Source of the DNA: Isoetes taiwanensis
Lineage: Eukaryota; Streptophyta; Lycopodiopsida; Isoetales; Isoetaceae
DNA: 64,000 bases
Direction of reading: 5' to 3'
NCBI GenBank assembly: GCA_021234155.1
Contig: JAJEKV010000014.1
Coordinates: forward strand, 2,824,498-2,888,497
Shown: piece by piece, positions 1-10,013 of the stretch
Position numbering within the stretch: position 1 is the stretch's first letter
How the letters are laid out: every line of letters starts with the position of its first letter
Position numbers and translations under genes: made by a program
Notes under the pieces: model-generated
Databases searched by the model: none
What the model was told of the DNA's origin: nothing
What the model saw: only the letters and a program-made list of their open reading frames with translations

Positions 1-700
1 GAATCAAGGAAATGTCAAGAGAATCTTAAGGAATCTATGGGAATCAAAAGAATATAGGGGAATCTAAGAGAATCTTCAAAAATTGTTTGAGAATCTAGGG
101 GAATCTTGATGGAATCTTAGAGAATCTAGTGGAATCTTGATAGAATCTAAGGGAATCTACATAGAATCTTAGGGAATCTAAAGGAATCTTCAGATAATCT
201 TTGAAAATCTAGGGGAATCTTTGTAGAACCTTAGGAATCTTGGGGATGTTTATGGAATTTTAGGGAATTTAGGGGGAATCCAAGGGGATCTATGGGAATC
301 TTTGACATTAAGTGTGTTCTACAGGAGGATCTTCATCGAATCAAAGGAAATCTTGAAGAATCTACATGGAATCTTGAGGAATCTTAGGATAACCTTTGGG
401 AACATAGGGGAATCTCAAGAGAATTTTTAAGAATCTAAAAGGAATCTAAGGGAATCTTCATAAAATCTTTGAGTATCTAGAGAATCTTGGTGGAACCTTG
501 GAGAATCTCTATAGAATCTTCATCGCATGACTTTAAATTTGATTTCTACTCGAATTTCTACAATTCCTTGAGGAATAATCCGCGGATCTTGGGGAATATA
601 AGCGAACATTGATGGAATCTCATGGTATGTAGGGAAATTTTGCTAGAGTCTTGAAGAATCTAGGAAAATCTTTATAGGATCTTCGTTGGATGGCACTGCA
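1..700. repeat. Degenerate GAATCT tandem array, 10-11 bp period
   Basis: The motif GAATCT recurs dozens of times, followed by four or five variable bases (AGGG, TGATG, TAGA, AGTG, TGATA, AAGG). In the cleanest part (about 90-200) units alternate between 10 and 11 bp, so the mean spacing is close to one helical turn. The array decays toward 500-700, where a longer unit ending in a TCGAATTT(C/G)TAC-like block appears twice (about 530-575 and 680-725). I see no open reading frame of note. It may be a minisatellite or the leader region of the retroelement whose LTR starts at 1126; the latter is inference. Confidence 0.8.
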
Positions 701-1110
701 TTTGGCTTCTAGTCGAATTTGTACAGTCCCTCATAGTACAATAACTTGTATATATATAGTTAATACTGTATTATAATTAGAATTCGAATTTCCTAATGGT
801 TTGGGGTGTTAATTATGTATTTGCGCCATTTTTCACCCAGGTCTCGGATTGGGATGATTCTTCGACCCATTTTTGGTGAAATTTGATGTTCATGCATAAT
901 TTCCACTCCAATTTTACTAGATTTGACGCATTCTTTTTCCCGCATCTAACAACTCACCCTAACTTTACGACCCCACTACCTAGAAAGAGAAAAAAAAATT
1001 CCCCTATTTTCGAGGTTCAATGGTGGAATTTTTATCCCACGCCCTCTTAGGCTGGTTAAACTACTTAGCTAGGGGCATGGTCAGTGCTAGTTCTTGGTCA
1101 ACCAAGAATG
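701..1110. other. Non-coding leader-like stretch
   Basis: No gene is visible. If the adjacent LTR and primer-binding site belong to a minus-strand element, this would be the first part of its internal region. It holds AT-rich sequence and a short TATATATA run near 750. Confidence 0.4.
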
Positions 1111-1124
1111 TGGCTCTGATACCA
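1111..1124 (-). other. Primer-binding site for initiator Met-tRNA
   Basis: On the minus strand this reads TGGTATCAGAGCCA, the classic plant retrotransposon primer-binding site complementary to the 3' end of initiator tRNA-Met. It starts one base from the LTR end at 1126, the spacing expected just inside a 5' LTR of a minus-strand element. The internal region of that element would therefore extend toward lower coordinates. Confidence 0.85.
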
Positions 1125-1125
1125 T

Positions 1126-2129
1126 TGTGACGCTCCCTACAAAATATATGGCGCCCAGCCGTACACTCCGTAGGAAATCCCCCATCCGGTCCTTCGACCG
1201 CACGGGCCCTCTGTCTATCTCGCACTCCAGGGTATCCCTAGTGCCGGAAGGGGACACGAAGGTGTCTTGCGCGCCCTTCCCCTATGGGCTCCTATAACAG
1301 CGGAAGCATAAACAATGTCAGAACTAGCAACCACAATACATCGAACTACCTCGAAGGGTAGCACATCCATCCATCCATAGATACAATAGAGATAAACATA
1401 TGCCATAAAACATGAGAGCGCCTACCCAAGGCTCGGACTCATGGGAAGGTAGACTGATGACTAGGTCACAAGATAGAGCAGACTGAAGCATAACAATGGC
1501 GGGGCTGGCTATAGACAATGGCTAGGATTGACCAATCCATCTGCCCCTCCTGTGCATACTTTGCAGATGGACTAGATCGGGCTCTGGTGTGACTCTAGCC
1601 TTCCGGATACGTAATCTCATGGCATCACACATTGGGACTGCTCCGGGTTGCATCTTCCCGATCCGAAGAGGCAGGAAGGGTTCCGTCTCCCTTACATGGG
1701 GTTTAGAGGTTCCACGGGCTGCTAGAGAATCGTGGCGATACACGATTCTTACCCGACTTAACCCTCCAAAACAAGAGCCAGGCCAACACCTACAACTCTT
1801 GAGAGGCAGGGAGACACCATTGCCCCAGGAGGTGTCGGACCCATACCCGGCCACTCGAAGTGACCGGTATAGGCCTATCCCGCTATGGGGTTTCCAGTAG
1901 CCGCGCTCAGCAGGGACCCTCCCTCCGTTTCACCTCTAGCCCCGTTATCTGGTGCTGAGTCTTAGTCATGCACCCTATGCCACTAATCTATGGTATACAA
2001 GGCTATGGAGATAGACTTGTATAGTGAGACAGACCTGGAAATATACGTATTTATGGTGTATATTTCCCTGGAACGTCACATGTTCCTATTAGAGCAGTAG
2101 ACGTTTGCATCCTAATATGCCTATATGCA
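1126..2129 (-). mobile_element. Ty3/gypsy-type LTR, about 1 kb
   Basis: The segment begins TGTGACG and ends TGCA on the plus strand, giving the TG...CA termini of an LTR. On the minus strand its end is GGGAGCGTCACA, followed at once by a Met-tRNA primer-binding site (1111-1124). On its other side (2130-2143) the minus strand reads GGACAGGGAGGAAT, a good polypurine tract, followed by the end of a gypsy pol gene. An alternative right edge is CGTCACA at 2080, which mirrors the left TGTGACG. Having both a polypurine tract and a primer site around one LTR is odd and is discussed as a finding. Confidence 0.7.
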
Positions 2130-2143
2130 ATTCCTCCCTGTCC
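2130..2143 (-). other. Polypurine tract of the minus-strand gypsy element
   Basis: The minus strand reads GGACAGGGAGGAAT directly before the TGCATATAGG start of the LTR. This fits the plus-strand priming site of a Ty3/gypsy element whose pol gene ends about 60-80 bp upstream. Confidence 0.6.
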
Positions 2144-2199
2144 TAGGATGCGTCTACCCAACCCCTCTGCATGATCCATGTCCGATCTAATACTCAACT

Positions 2200-2780
2200 A
2201 CATACCATTGGAGTTGGAGTCGATAGCATCATGGATAGTCTGACCCCGGCATTGTCGCATAAAGTCGCGGTAAGCCTTGTCAAGGTCTTGTTTAAGGACC
2301 CATGTGGCATCCTTCAGTAGGCAAGTGTTTCCACAATCAAATACTGCAATATCTGAATTCTTCTCGTTTGCTTATATGATCTATCGAGAAGCGCTTTTGG
2401 GACAATTTCTAATTGCTCGTCTGTCATCTCCAGAAGTGTTGGTGTATCGAGAATCTCATGAGGATCTGAGGTGTGCTTCTTCAAAAGACTTACGTGAAAA
2501 ACTTTATAGACCTTGAGATGGGTGGGCAAGTTCAACTTATAGGCATGCGGACCTATTCATTCAATAATCTGTAAGGGTCCCACCCATCGTGGTGCCAGTT
2601 TCTTGCAATTGCCAATCTTGAGCTTGGTCTGCTTAACCTTGATTTTCAACCATACGGATTCACCAACTTGAAACTCGCGTGGTGTGCGGTGTCTGTCTGC
2701 TAAACTCTTTTGTCGACTTCGTGCTGCCAATAGATAACCACGTACCTCTTCTACCAAGACTTGCATCTCCGTAAGCAACT
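2200..2780 (-). pseudogene. Ty3/gypsy integrase C-terminus plus chromodomain (broken)
   Basis: Reading leftward on the minus strand, the segment resembles the tail of gypsy integrase: a basic helix with ARSRQKSLADRH, then FQVGESVWLK and LAPRWVGPLQI, then after one in-frame TGA the LPTHLKVYKVFHVSLLK block that precedes the chromodomain. The remains of the chromodomain (QYLIV, then in another frame LPTE and similar) reach to about 2205. The domain order shows a chromovirus clade element. It is the same pol gene as 5109-6683, separated by the hAT-like insertion at 2789-5100. It has at least one stop and one frameshift, so it is dead. Confidence 0.8.
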
Positions 2781-2788
2781 GCTGTGAG
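2781..2788 (+). repeat. 8-bp target-site duplication, left copy
   Basis: GCTGTGAG here is repeated perfectly at 5101-5108 on the other side of the inserted element. Eight bases is the duplication length made by hAT transposases. Confidence 0.85.
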
Positions 2789-3330
2789 CAGGGAAAAAAT
2801 TAAGCACATTATATATTTTTTCATAAAAAATGGTTTGGCTATTTTCTAAAATCTTACAGTATTTTATGATATATCTTTGGCTAAAGTTATTGTTAACATT
2901 ACATTTATATATATTTGGATTTGGCGAAACTTTTGAATTAAGTATTTATTTAAGCTTTCACTTGACTATTTTTTCTAATTAGAAAAAGCAAAAAATGTAG
3001 ATTCTATAGTTTTAGACATATTGTACTAGAATTACATGTAATTCCAATCAACAATCAAGGAACATATGATGATATTAAAAAACTTTAACAGAAGATCACA
3101 ACATATCTTATAACATCCATAGTCTGAATTACATTCAATGCAACGACATCCTTCTAGATACGGTGATCAAATTGCACTTATCTCTAACCCTTGAAGGAAG
3201 TTATGCAACCGACTCGGGCATCTAGATAGATATTAGTTATCTCTTACAACTCCTTTTTTAAGATGCATATGTGGTATATGTAATAGAAACTCATAATTTG
3301 AAAAACTACTATTACCAATGATAGTACGTG

Positions 3331-3976
3331 TGATACGAATGCTCTAATCTTCCTGCAAATTCATCAACTAATTAGAAAGCAAAATACCACAGGGTACTCG
3401 TTTTACCACCCAACCGGACCAACTGGAAGAGATATCACCAAGTCAAGCTACTCCGCAAGACTGTATAAGAACAAACTCTTTCTAGCCACCAACCACTGGT
3501 GTTACATGAACTCCTTCTAATGATATGATCAAGCAAGGAACAAGAGAAGATACTAGAAGGTAAGGCTAGGCTCATCATCAACATAGGAAGAAGCAGATCT
3601 AGCTGTGCAGCCAACTCAGACCCCTATACACCTTTCTGGGCATAACTTTCAAACCGTAAGGAATCTATGGACAACCAAGCCCAATCTGGAAACTAGACTT
3701 CAAGGGCTTTCCAACAAAATAAGGATCGCTGAATTCTGAGTTGTGGTCGCGGAGATATCACGTCGCCAAGTTGTCCTTTTATTTATAGGTAATAATACCT
3801 TTTTTGCCTTTTTGCTTCTAAATAAAGGTCAAGGTTTATTTTTAGCTCTCTCTTTGATAATAGCAAGGCTTGGACCTACTGGATGACTTTCTTACTTGAT
3901 CATATCAATAAATATTGTTCCATGCAAGGCCACTCCCCCGAGCACCATTATTAGTTATTAACCTTAAACCATATCA
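3331..3976 (-). mobile_element. LTR-like arm, minus orientation (left half of palindrome)
   Basis: The segment begins TGATACGAATG and ends CATATCA, so it has TG...CA ends with mirrored TGATA/TATCA termini. It is the near-perfect reverse complement of 4169-4814; I can see about three mismatches in 646 bp. Just inside it (3977-3990) the minus strand reads AGAAGGGGAGGAAT, a polypurine tract, which makes this look like a 3' LTR of a minus-strand retroelement. The bases 3326-3330 (ACGTG) are repeated at 4815-4819. No protein is recognisable. Confidence 0.75.
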
Positions 3977-4168
3977 ATTCCTCCCCTTCTCAGGATTGAT
4001 CGTCCTCGATCAAGAAATTATATGGGAAATTTGACACAACCAAGTCCATGGCTACAACCTGCATAATAAAAAGTTGTCAAGTCCTCTAAGTAAATTGAGG
4101 CCATTTCTAATAGAATTGAAATGAAAGACCTCTAAATGAACTGAGGCAATTTTCAGCCTAAAGGGAAT
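3977..4168. other. Spacer between the inverted LTR-like arms
   Basis: This 192-bp spacer separates the two arms. It has a polypurine tract on the minus strand at its left end, an AAAGGGAAT purine stretch on the plus strand at its right end, and a short imperfect internal direct repeat (CTCTAAGTAAATTGAGGC, CTCTAAATGAACTGAGGC). It has no coding capacity that I recognise. Confidence 0.7.
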
Positions 4169-4814
4169 TGATATGGTTTAAGGTTAATAACTAATAATGG
4201 TGCTCGGGGGAGTGGCCTTGCATGGAACAATATTTATTGATATGATCAAGTAAGAAAGTCATCCAGTAGGTCCAAGCCTTGCTATTATCAAAGAGAGAGC
4301 TAAAAATAAACCTTGACCTTTATTTAGAAGCAAAAAGGCAAAAAAGGTATTATTACCTATAAATAAAAGGACAACTTTGAGACGTGATATCTCCGCGACC
4401 ACAACTCAGAATTCAGCGATCCTTATTTTGTTGGAAAGCCCTTGAAGTCTAGTTTCCAGATTGGGCTTGGTTGTCCATAGATTCCTTACGGTTTGAAAGT
4501 TATGCCCAGAAAGGTGTATAGGGGTCTGAGTTGGCTGCACAGCTAGATCTGCTTCTTCCTATGTTGATGATGAGCCTAGCCTTACCTTCTAGTATCTTCT
4601 CTTGTTCCTTGCTTGATCATATCATTAGAAGGAGTTCATGTAACACCAGTGGTTGGTGGCTAGAAAGAGTTTGTTCTTATACAGTCTTGCGGAGTAGCTT
4701 GACTTGGTGATATCTCTTCTAGTTGGTCCGGTTGGGTGGTAAAACGAGTACCCTGTGGTATTTTGCTTTCTAATTAGTTGATGAATTTGCAGGAAGATTA
4801 GAGCATTCGTATCA
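4169..4814 (+). mobile_element. LTR-like arm, plus orientation (right half of palindrome)
   Basis: This is the reverse complement of 3331-3976 and begins TGATATGG and ends CGTATCA. It is preceded on the plus strand by AAAGGGAAT, so it too looks like a 3' LTR, here in plus orientation. It is followed by ACGTG (4815-4819), the same five bases that precede the left arm. The 5-bp duplication is the length left by retrotransposon integrases, and it implies that the whole 1484-bp inverted structure integrated as one unit. Confidence 0.75.
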
Positions 4815-5100
4815 ACGTGGCGATCCGTAAAAATCTTTAATAAGAATTCATTTTGTTTGGCTATTAATGATCTAATATATAAATAGTGTAATATAAAGAA
4901 AGGCTAATCCCTTTTTCATTAAGGAAAAGGGGAAAAATAGTTTGGCTAATCCTAAAAAAATTATAGAGTACTTGTTTTAACTATGGCTATTTTTTATTTT
5001 TTTTAAAGAAATCTCTCTTCATAAAATTCGCCGCAACAATTGCCTAGACCCCCCTAAAAAATCGCCATTTGGCTAAGAATAGCCGCTAATTTTTTCCATG

Positions 5101-5108
5101 GCTGTGAG
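5101..5108 (+). repeat. 8-bp target-site duplication, right copy
   Basis: GCTGTGAG matches 2781-2788 exactly. The gypsy integrase sequence resumes immediately after it. Confidence 0.85.
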
Positions 5109-5790
5109 ACTGCCACCTTGGAAACCGGGTTATGCCACATATTTGGAGTGAGACATTGGTATCCATAGGTGATCATAAAGGGAGACATTTTCGAGGACAC
5201 CTGCTTAGTACTGTTATAGGCAAATTCCACCAAGTGGATGTAATCTGCCCATTGAGATTGCTTATTCCAGACGTAACGGCATAACATATCTTCAATAATG
5301 CGATTGGTACGCTCTGATTGGCCATCTTTCTGAGGGTGATAGGCTGTACTCATGGCAAGCTTGGTTTGTATAGTGCTAAAGAAGTCCTTCCAAAAAGCAC
5401 TAATAAACTTAGAATCACGATCCAAAATGATGGTTCGTGGCATCCCATGGATCGAAAAATCTCTTTGGCGAACAAGAGTGCCGCCAAAGCAGTGTCGGTG
5501 GTGCGGCATGGCAGGAAATACGCCATCTTAGAAAGCTTGTCGACTACCACCATCAAGGCATCGAATCCTCTAAGTGTCTGTGGAAGATCCACAATGAAGT
5601 CCATGGTAATGACTTCCCATTTTGCATTAGGGACGTCTAGATATTCAAGCTCGCCTAGCGTCCTTAACTGCTCTGCTTTTGTCTGCTGGCAAAGTTGACA
5701 CTGCTTAATGTAGCAAGCAATATGCTTCTTCATGCCAGGCCAGAAGTAACTGGATCTTATTTTGAAATATGTCTTCATGAATCTAGCATG
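5109..5790 (-). pseudogene. Ty3/gypsy integrase core (frameshifted)
   Basis: The minus strand encodes the zinc-binding region (CYIKQCQLCQQTK), then the catalytic core: WEVITMDFIVDLPQT with the first Asp, after a frameshift near 5440-5510 RTIILDRDSKF with the second Asp, YHPQKDGQSERTNRIIED with the Glu, and WADYIHLVEFAYNS. This is standard Ty3/gypsy integrase. The frameshift separates the first and second catalytic residues, and the 3' part is cut by the hAT-like element. It is part of the same dead pol gene as 2200-2780 and 5775-6683. Confidence 0.88.
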
Positions 5791-6683
5791 ACCGCAATGG
5801 GACTGTTATGTGTGTCATGGAGAATAAGCTTCCTAACTCCTGATAGCTCGAGTACACACAACTTATCTCGGTAATACAAAAGATTACTGTCCCTATTATA
5901 ATGCCTATATGTTTCCCTTTCTTTGTTTGTCCTGGCCTCCTTAGAAAGACTGGCCCACACTTCACTGAACTCGGGATCCGCTGGGAGAGATTGCTCGATA
6001 GCCTTCCCAAATTCACTTGCAAGAGTGGAAATAGCATTGCAATACGTACATGTCGTCAACGGATGCCGAGACAGGGCATCGACAACGGCAACGACATTAT
6101 GCTTCCTGGGTTTATACAAAACCTCAAAGTCATACTCTTCCAAAAATTCTATCCACCTGCGTTGCCATAGGTTAAGATTAGCCTGTGTAAAAATATATTG
6201 AAGACTTTGATGATCTGTGTCTAATTGGAACCGCCGTCCAAGAAGATAGTGTCTCCATATATGCAAGGCACGCACGACCGCAAGCAATTGCTGGTCATGG
6301 GTGGGATATCTCTATTCTGCATCATTCATTTTCTTAGAATCATAGGCTATGACCCGTCCTAATCCTTCTTGCATGAAGACAGCTCCAGTTGCTATTTTAC
6401 TGGCATCGGTTGCAACGGCCTTGTCCTTTTGAAGGTCGGGTAATATAAGGATCGGTGCTGAGGTTAAGATGTCCTTTAACTGTTGGAAGCTTGCCTGGAC
6501 CTTGCTTTTCCAATGTGTTGCACAGTCTTTGACCTTCTCATGCTTTGTGAGGTCAGTGAGGGGTGCTGCAATCTTAACAAAGTCCTTAACGAACTTACGA
6601 TAATATCCTGCCAAGCCCAGGAAACTTCTAACTTCAGAAACATGTGTAGGAACTCTATTGTTACTCTGTATGTTGATTTTCAA
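5775..6683 (-). pseudogene. Ty3/gypsy reverse transcriptase thumb and RNase H (truncated)
   Basis: The minus strand begins within the reverse transcriptase connection (VRSFLGLAGYYRKFVKDF), goes into RNase H (VATDASKIATGAVFMQE, then after a TAG near 6312 LAVVRALHIWRHYLLGRRF, TDHQSLQYIF and an ADALSRHP-like end, here VVDALSRHP), and runs on into the integrase linker. The RT palm with YxDD and everything upstream (protease, gag, 5' LTR) is absent beyond about 6690, so the element is 5'-truncated. An in-frame stop and a frameshift near 5790 confirm decay. Confidence 0.88.
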
Positions 6684-6689
6684 GTGCTA

Positions 6690-7008
6690 AATGCCCTAAG
6701 AGCATGTCAAATATTTGAATGAAATTGTGTGAAAACTATCAATCAAGATATTTTGGTTTTGGACGTTTATCTTAGCCAAGGTCGTCGCGAACATTTCTCT
6801 TGAATTTCATTGGAGTAAAAAAGGGGAGAGAATCTCTTTTAAAGTGTAACTACTAAAATTGGATGAAACATAAGAGCCGTTCACATTCCTATCTATCTAT
6901 TTTTAAGTACCTTCCTAGTGTGTTTCTTTTACACTTAGTTGCACGTAAAATTGCCACATCAATGTCGGTTGACCACAGCTTTCGCATTGAGGCATAAAGG
7001 GAGATCAT
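6690..7008. other. Intergenic, nothing recognised
   Basis: AT-rich sequence beyond the truncated end of the gypsy element. I see no domain, repeat or RNA gene. Confidence 0.5.
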
Positions 7009-7230
7009 CACTTAGATCAATGGGGCCAACTCATGTTCAAGCACGTTCTTTTATCTTTCTCATCCCCCTTTGCCATTGATATCACAAAATGGCACGCTAC
7101 ACCTTTGACTTTTGCCATATAACAGAGTCAGCATTATAGTTAAGCTAGAAGGACTTTTATATAATTTTTTATTCTTCTTGACATTATTTGGTATTTTACA
7201 ATAATATTTAAGTAGCAGATTAATGGCATT
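7009..7230. repeat. About 220-bp direct repeat, copy 1
   Basis: The segment starts CACTTAGATCAATGGGGCC and ends AGCAGATTAATGGCATT. It recurs at 7732-7946 with scattered substitutions and short indels. The two copies bound about 500 bp. There are no TG...CA ends, so I do not call them LTRs. Confidence 0.75.
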
Positions 7231-7731
7231 GTCACAATTTTATTTCATTTAAAAGCAATGGATTTTCTTAGGTATACAGTAGTTACTGTATATGAATTTG
7301 ATTCGTTACATACCCACTCATGATTAAACAAATTTTCTACAATTCTTTAACCTTTTGACTATAATAATTGCAAATCATAAAAGCTTAGGGGCATTTCAAG
7401 CACTATGCAAGAAGAACGCACTATCTTTGCTTTTATGTTTTTTTGCAATAGTATATTATCCACGTTAGAAGAATCCTTTGTATAGTTAAATCTTTATAGT
7501 TTACCAATAATATGCGGCTAATTTATATTTTTATTGAAGGACATCATTCTATTCATCATCACATCATGAGAATATTTTATATCTCTTTATTCTATATATC
7601 ACATGGAAATCAATCCATTACCGAGGCACGATATGCTAGGAGCTGCTTTGCATGTGATTATCGAGTACATATGGCAGGTTTAAGGTCTCTACCACAGGAC
7701 GAGTGGTCGTACTTGAACCCGTGACCTCAGG
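7231..7731. other. Spacer between 220-bp direct repeats
   Basis: AT-rich non-coding DNA. Its right end (7690-7735) contains, on the minus strand, GGTTCAAGTACGACC, which resembles a Pol III B box, next to an A-box-like TGATCTAAGTG contributed by the flanking repeat copy. A decayed tRNA-derived SINE is possible; the A-to-B spacing is shorter than in a real tRNA. Confidence 0.35.
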
Positions 7732-7946
7732 CACTTAGATCAATGGGGCCAACTCATGTTCATGCACATTCTTTTATCTTTCTCATTCCCTTTGTCATTG
7801 GTATCACAAAATCGCACGCTACACCTTTGACTTTTTCCATATAGCAGAGTCTGAACATTATAGTTATAAGCTACAAGGACTTTTATATAATCTTTTAGTC
7901 TTTTTGATATTCTACAATAATCTTTAAGTAGCAGATTAATGGCATT
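7732..7946. repeat. About 220-bp direct repeat, copy 2
   Basis: This is the second copy of 7009-7230, in the same orientation. It lies about 200 bp beyond the 3' end of the multicopper oxidase gene and may overlap its 3' flank. Confidence 0.75.
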
Positions 7947-8139
7947 CAAGAAAATGGAGCAATTTGTGCTAGTTGCATACCCATTAAACCATCATTTGTT
8001 TTCGAAGAATGCTAGTTGATAGTTGTATGGTTGTTCGCTGGTCATAAGTGCTCCTTATCCAATCAAACAAATAAATCAACTTCAACACAATGTAGTGCCT
8101 TGACAATTAATTTATGGCCAAGCTAGTAAATTGATAGCC

Positions 8140-9970
8140 TTATGTTATAGGTTGAAGTTGGAGGGGGCGCATCATCTCGCTGTCCTCGTGATCAAGAATA
8201 TGGCAATGCCAGACATACCCAGGAGCTGCAGTCACGTCGAAAGGAAACTCTACATTGTCTTGGGCTCTGAATGAGATAATGAACCTAGTGACATATTGAG
8301 GGTGAACGACTACAGTGTCTTTCCAGCCAATCTGGTCATCATCAGGTCCAATGGCAACGCCCTGGTAGCAACTTGAGGGGTCAGGATAATTGGCATCAAG
8401 TGTGCAAGACTTGTTCTGATAAGCATCCGCGTCAAACGGTTGCCGATTCAGCATCCGGAATCTGACGAGGTGGAGATGGATAGGATGGGCGTCATCAGTA
8501 AGGTTGATGATCTGCCATATTTCCGTGCTGCCTTGTACGGGCTTCTCAGTGACTGGGTCAGACATGGTAAGGTTGTTGAGGAGACCATTGATGACGTTAC
8601 CGGTATCGTCGTCGTTCTCGACTATGGTATGGTTCCGTACCATCACGGTCAAGCTGATATTGTACGGATGCATGCCAGGAGCAAAAACCCTAGGAAGGGA
8701 GATGGGTTTGTTGGACACGTGGCCAACTGGGGCGATGACATGGAATTTCATGAGTACTGCAGTATCTAAAGTTGGGTCATCACCTGAAGGAAATGGAGCA
8801 GCAGCAGAATTTTGCAAAATAATATCAGTGCCAGGAGATATGACAGAAAAATCCACAATAACATCCACCCGTTCTCCTGGAGCAACCATCATGACAGTCT
8901 GCTTGATAGGAGCATCCAAGCATCCACCATCAGTGCCAATTTTCAGAAAATACAGGGAACTGGAATTCAGAGACATGTTAAAAAACCGAGCATTTGCACC
9001 ATTAAGAATCCTAAACCGGTACTGCCTAGCTTCCACTTTGAGGTAAGGCCAAACTTTGCCATTAACAAGAATGGTGTCACCAAAGAACTCAGGGCACCAG
9101 TTAGGGTGCAGGCTGTTGATGCCAGTATTGGGAAAATTAAGGGAGCCATTGGAATAGAACTGCTTGTCTTGGAAGACAAGAGGGATATGGTATTTGCCAG
9201 AAGGAAGATTGCTGTGTTTTTCTTCAGGAGAGTTGATAAAGTAGAGGCCAGCAAGTCCTGCATAAACGTTCAGCCTGGTCATGCCTATGGTGTGGTCATG
9301 GTACCACAACATGGTTGGAAACTGAGCATTTGGGTATGTGTAGTTTTGGGTTTTCCATGTTGGTCCCTTTTCACCTTTTGCAGTAGTCCAAGCTCGAGGA
9401 TGGCCATCAGAATGGGAGGGCACCTCTCCTCCATGTAGATGCACTACCATTGGTACCCCTCCTCTCTTTGGATTTGCATAGTTCAAGGTTCTGTCCACTG
9501 TAAACATATGAGAATCGTCTGTAATGTGATTTTCCCATCGGATCTTCGCGACCTTTTTCCGCGTTGCCACCAAAGAGGGACCAGGATATGTTGCACTGGA
9601 TTTGGTTCTTCCATATCCATAGAGTGTTGTAGCAGGCAAATCCCTGTGTAGTTTCTGCAGAAAAACCAAGTTCAGACAATGCAATTTTGAACACTCATGT
9701 TACTAACTTAAAGCTGTATTAGTTAATTACCTGCTTAATTTTGTAGGCTCCCAATGTCAAGGAAGGATATTTGGCAAGGTCTATAGAGCTTGGAATAGGG
9801 AGAGCATCGACGAACTTCTCCAGAACTGGAGATGGTGCTAGACTCTGGCAGAGTGATTCTGTTTCTGCATCAACTGCAACGTAGAAAATGAGCATGAGTC
9901 CAGCAACCAAAATCTGGGTTCCCATTTGACGCTGCAACTTTTCACATGAACAAAGGCGCAGGAGCTTCAT
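8140..9970 (-). CDS. LPR1/LPR2-like multicopper oxidase (ferroxidase)
   Basis: Two exons on the minus strand, 9970-9731 and 9654-8140, joined across a 76-bp GT-AG intron, give about 584 residues, the usual size for plant LPR proteins. An N-terminal hydrophobic segment (around residues 20-34, LVAGLMLIFYVAVDA) looks like a signal peptide; the second Met (residue 16, MGTQ) may be the better start for it. Cupredoxin copper motifs appear in order: HLHGG (about 152), YHDHTIG (about 198-204), HPIHLH (about 470) and HCHILDHEDSEMM (563-575) with the type-1 Cys, two His and axial Met. WCPEFFGDTILVNG and the CotA-like layout fit the LPR family, which in Arabidopsis oxidises Fe(II) in the root apoplast during phosphate sensing. 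No frame breaks are visible, so it is probably functional. A laccase or ascorbate oxidase is less likely from the motif pattern. Confidence 0.92.
9655..9730 (-). other. Intron of the LPR-like gene
   Basis: The intron has donor CAG|GTAATT and acceptor TTCTGCAG|AAA on the minus strand. Removing it keeps one frame from KIKQ to KLHRDLPATT, matching the family. Confidence 0.9.
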
Positions 9971-10013
9971 ATACTACAGCAATCCGGCAGCGCGCCTAGG
10001 ACCGGGTCAGAAG

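Larger units (their letters stand above)
2789..5100. mobile_element. Non-autonomous hAT-like DNA transposon
   Basis: The element starts CAGGGAAAAAATTA and its other end, read on the minus strand, starts CATGGAAAAAATTA: terminal inverted repeats matching at 13 of 14 positions. An exact 8-bp duplication GCTGTGAG flanks it (2781-2788, 5101-5108). Terminal CAGGG plus an 8-bp duplication is the signature of the hAT superfamily. I find no transposase in it. It sits inside the integrase gene of the minus-strand gypsy element and itself contains the 1484-bp inverted structure at 3331-4814; without that insert and its duplication it would be about 823 bp. The arms outside the insert are AT-rich and non-coding. 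Confidence 0.85.

Noticed and set aside
1-700. CRISPR-like array
   Set aside because: The units are 10-11 bp with degenerate repeats and no spacer-sized variable segments, in a plant nuclear genome.
3331-4814. Mutator-like element with long inverted repeats
   Set aside because: The flanking duplication is 5 bp (ACGTG), and extending it to the 9 bp expected for Mutator-like elements gives mismatches. The arm ends are also LTR-like.
8440-9438. Long plus-strand frames opposite the multicopper oxidase
   Set aside because: They are shadows of exon 2. The minus strand carries all copper-binding motifs in one frame.
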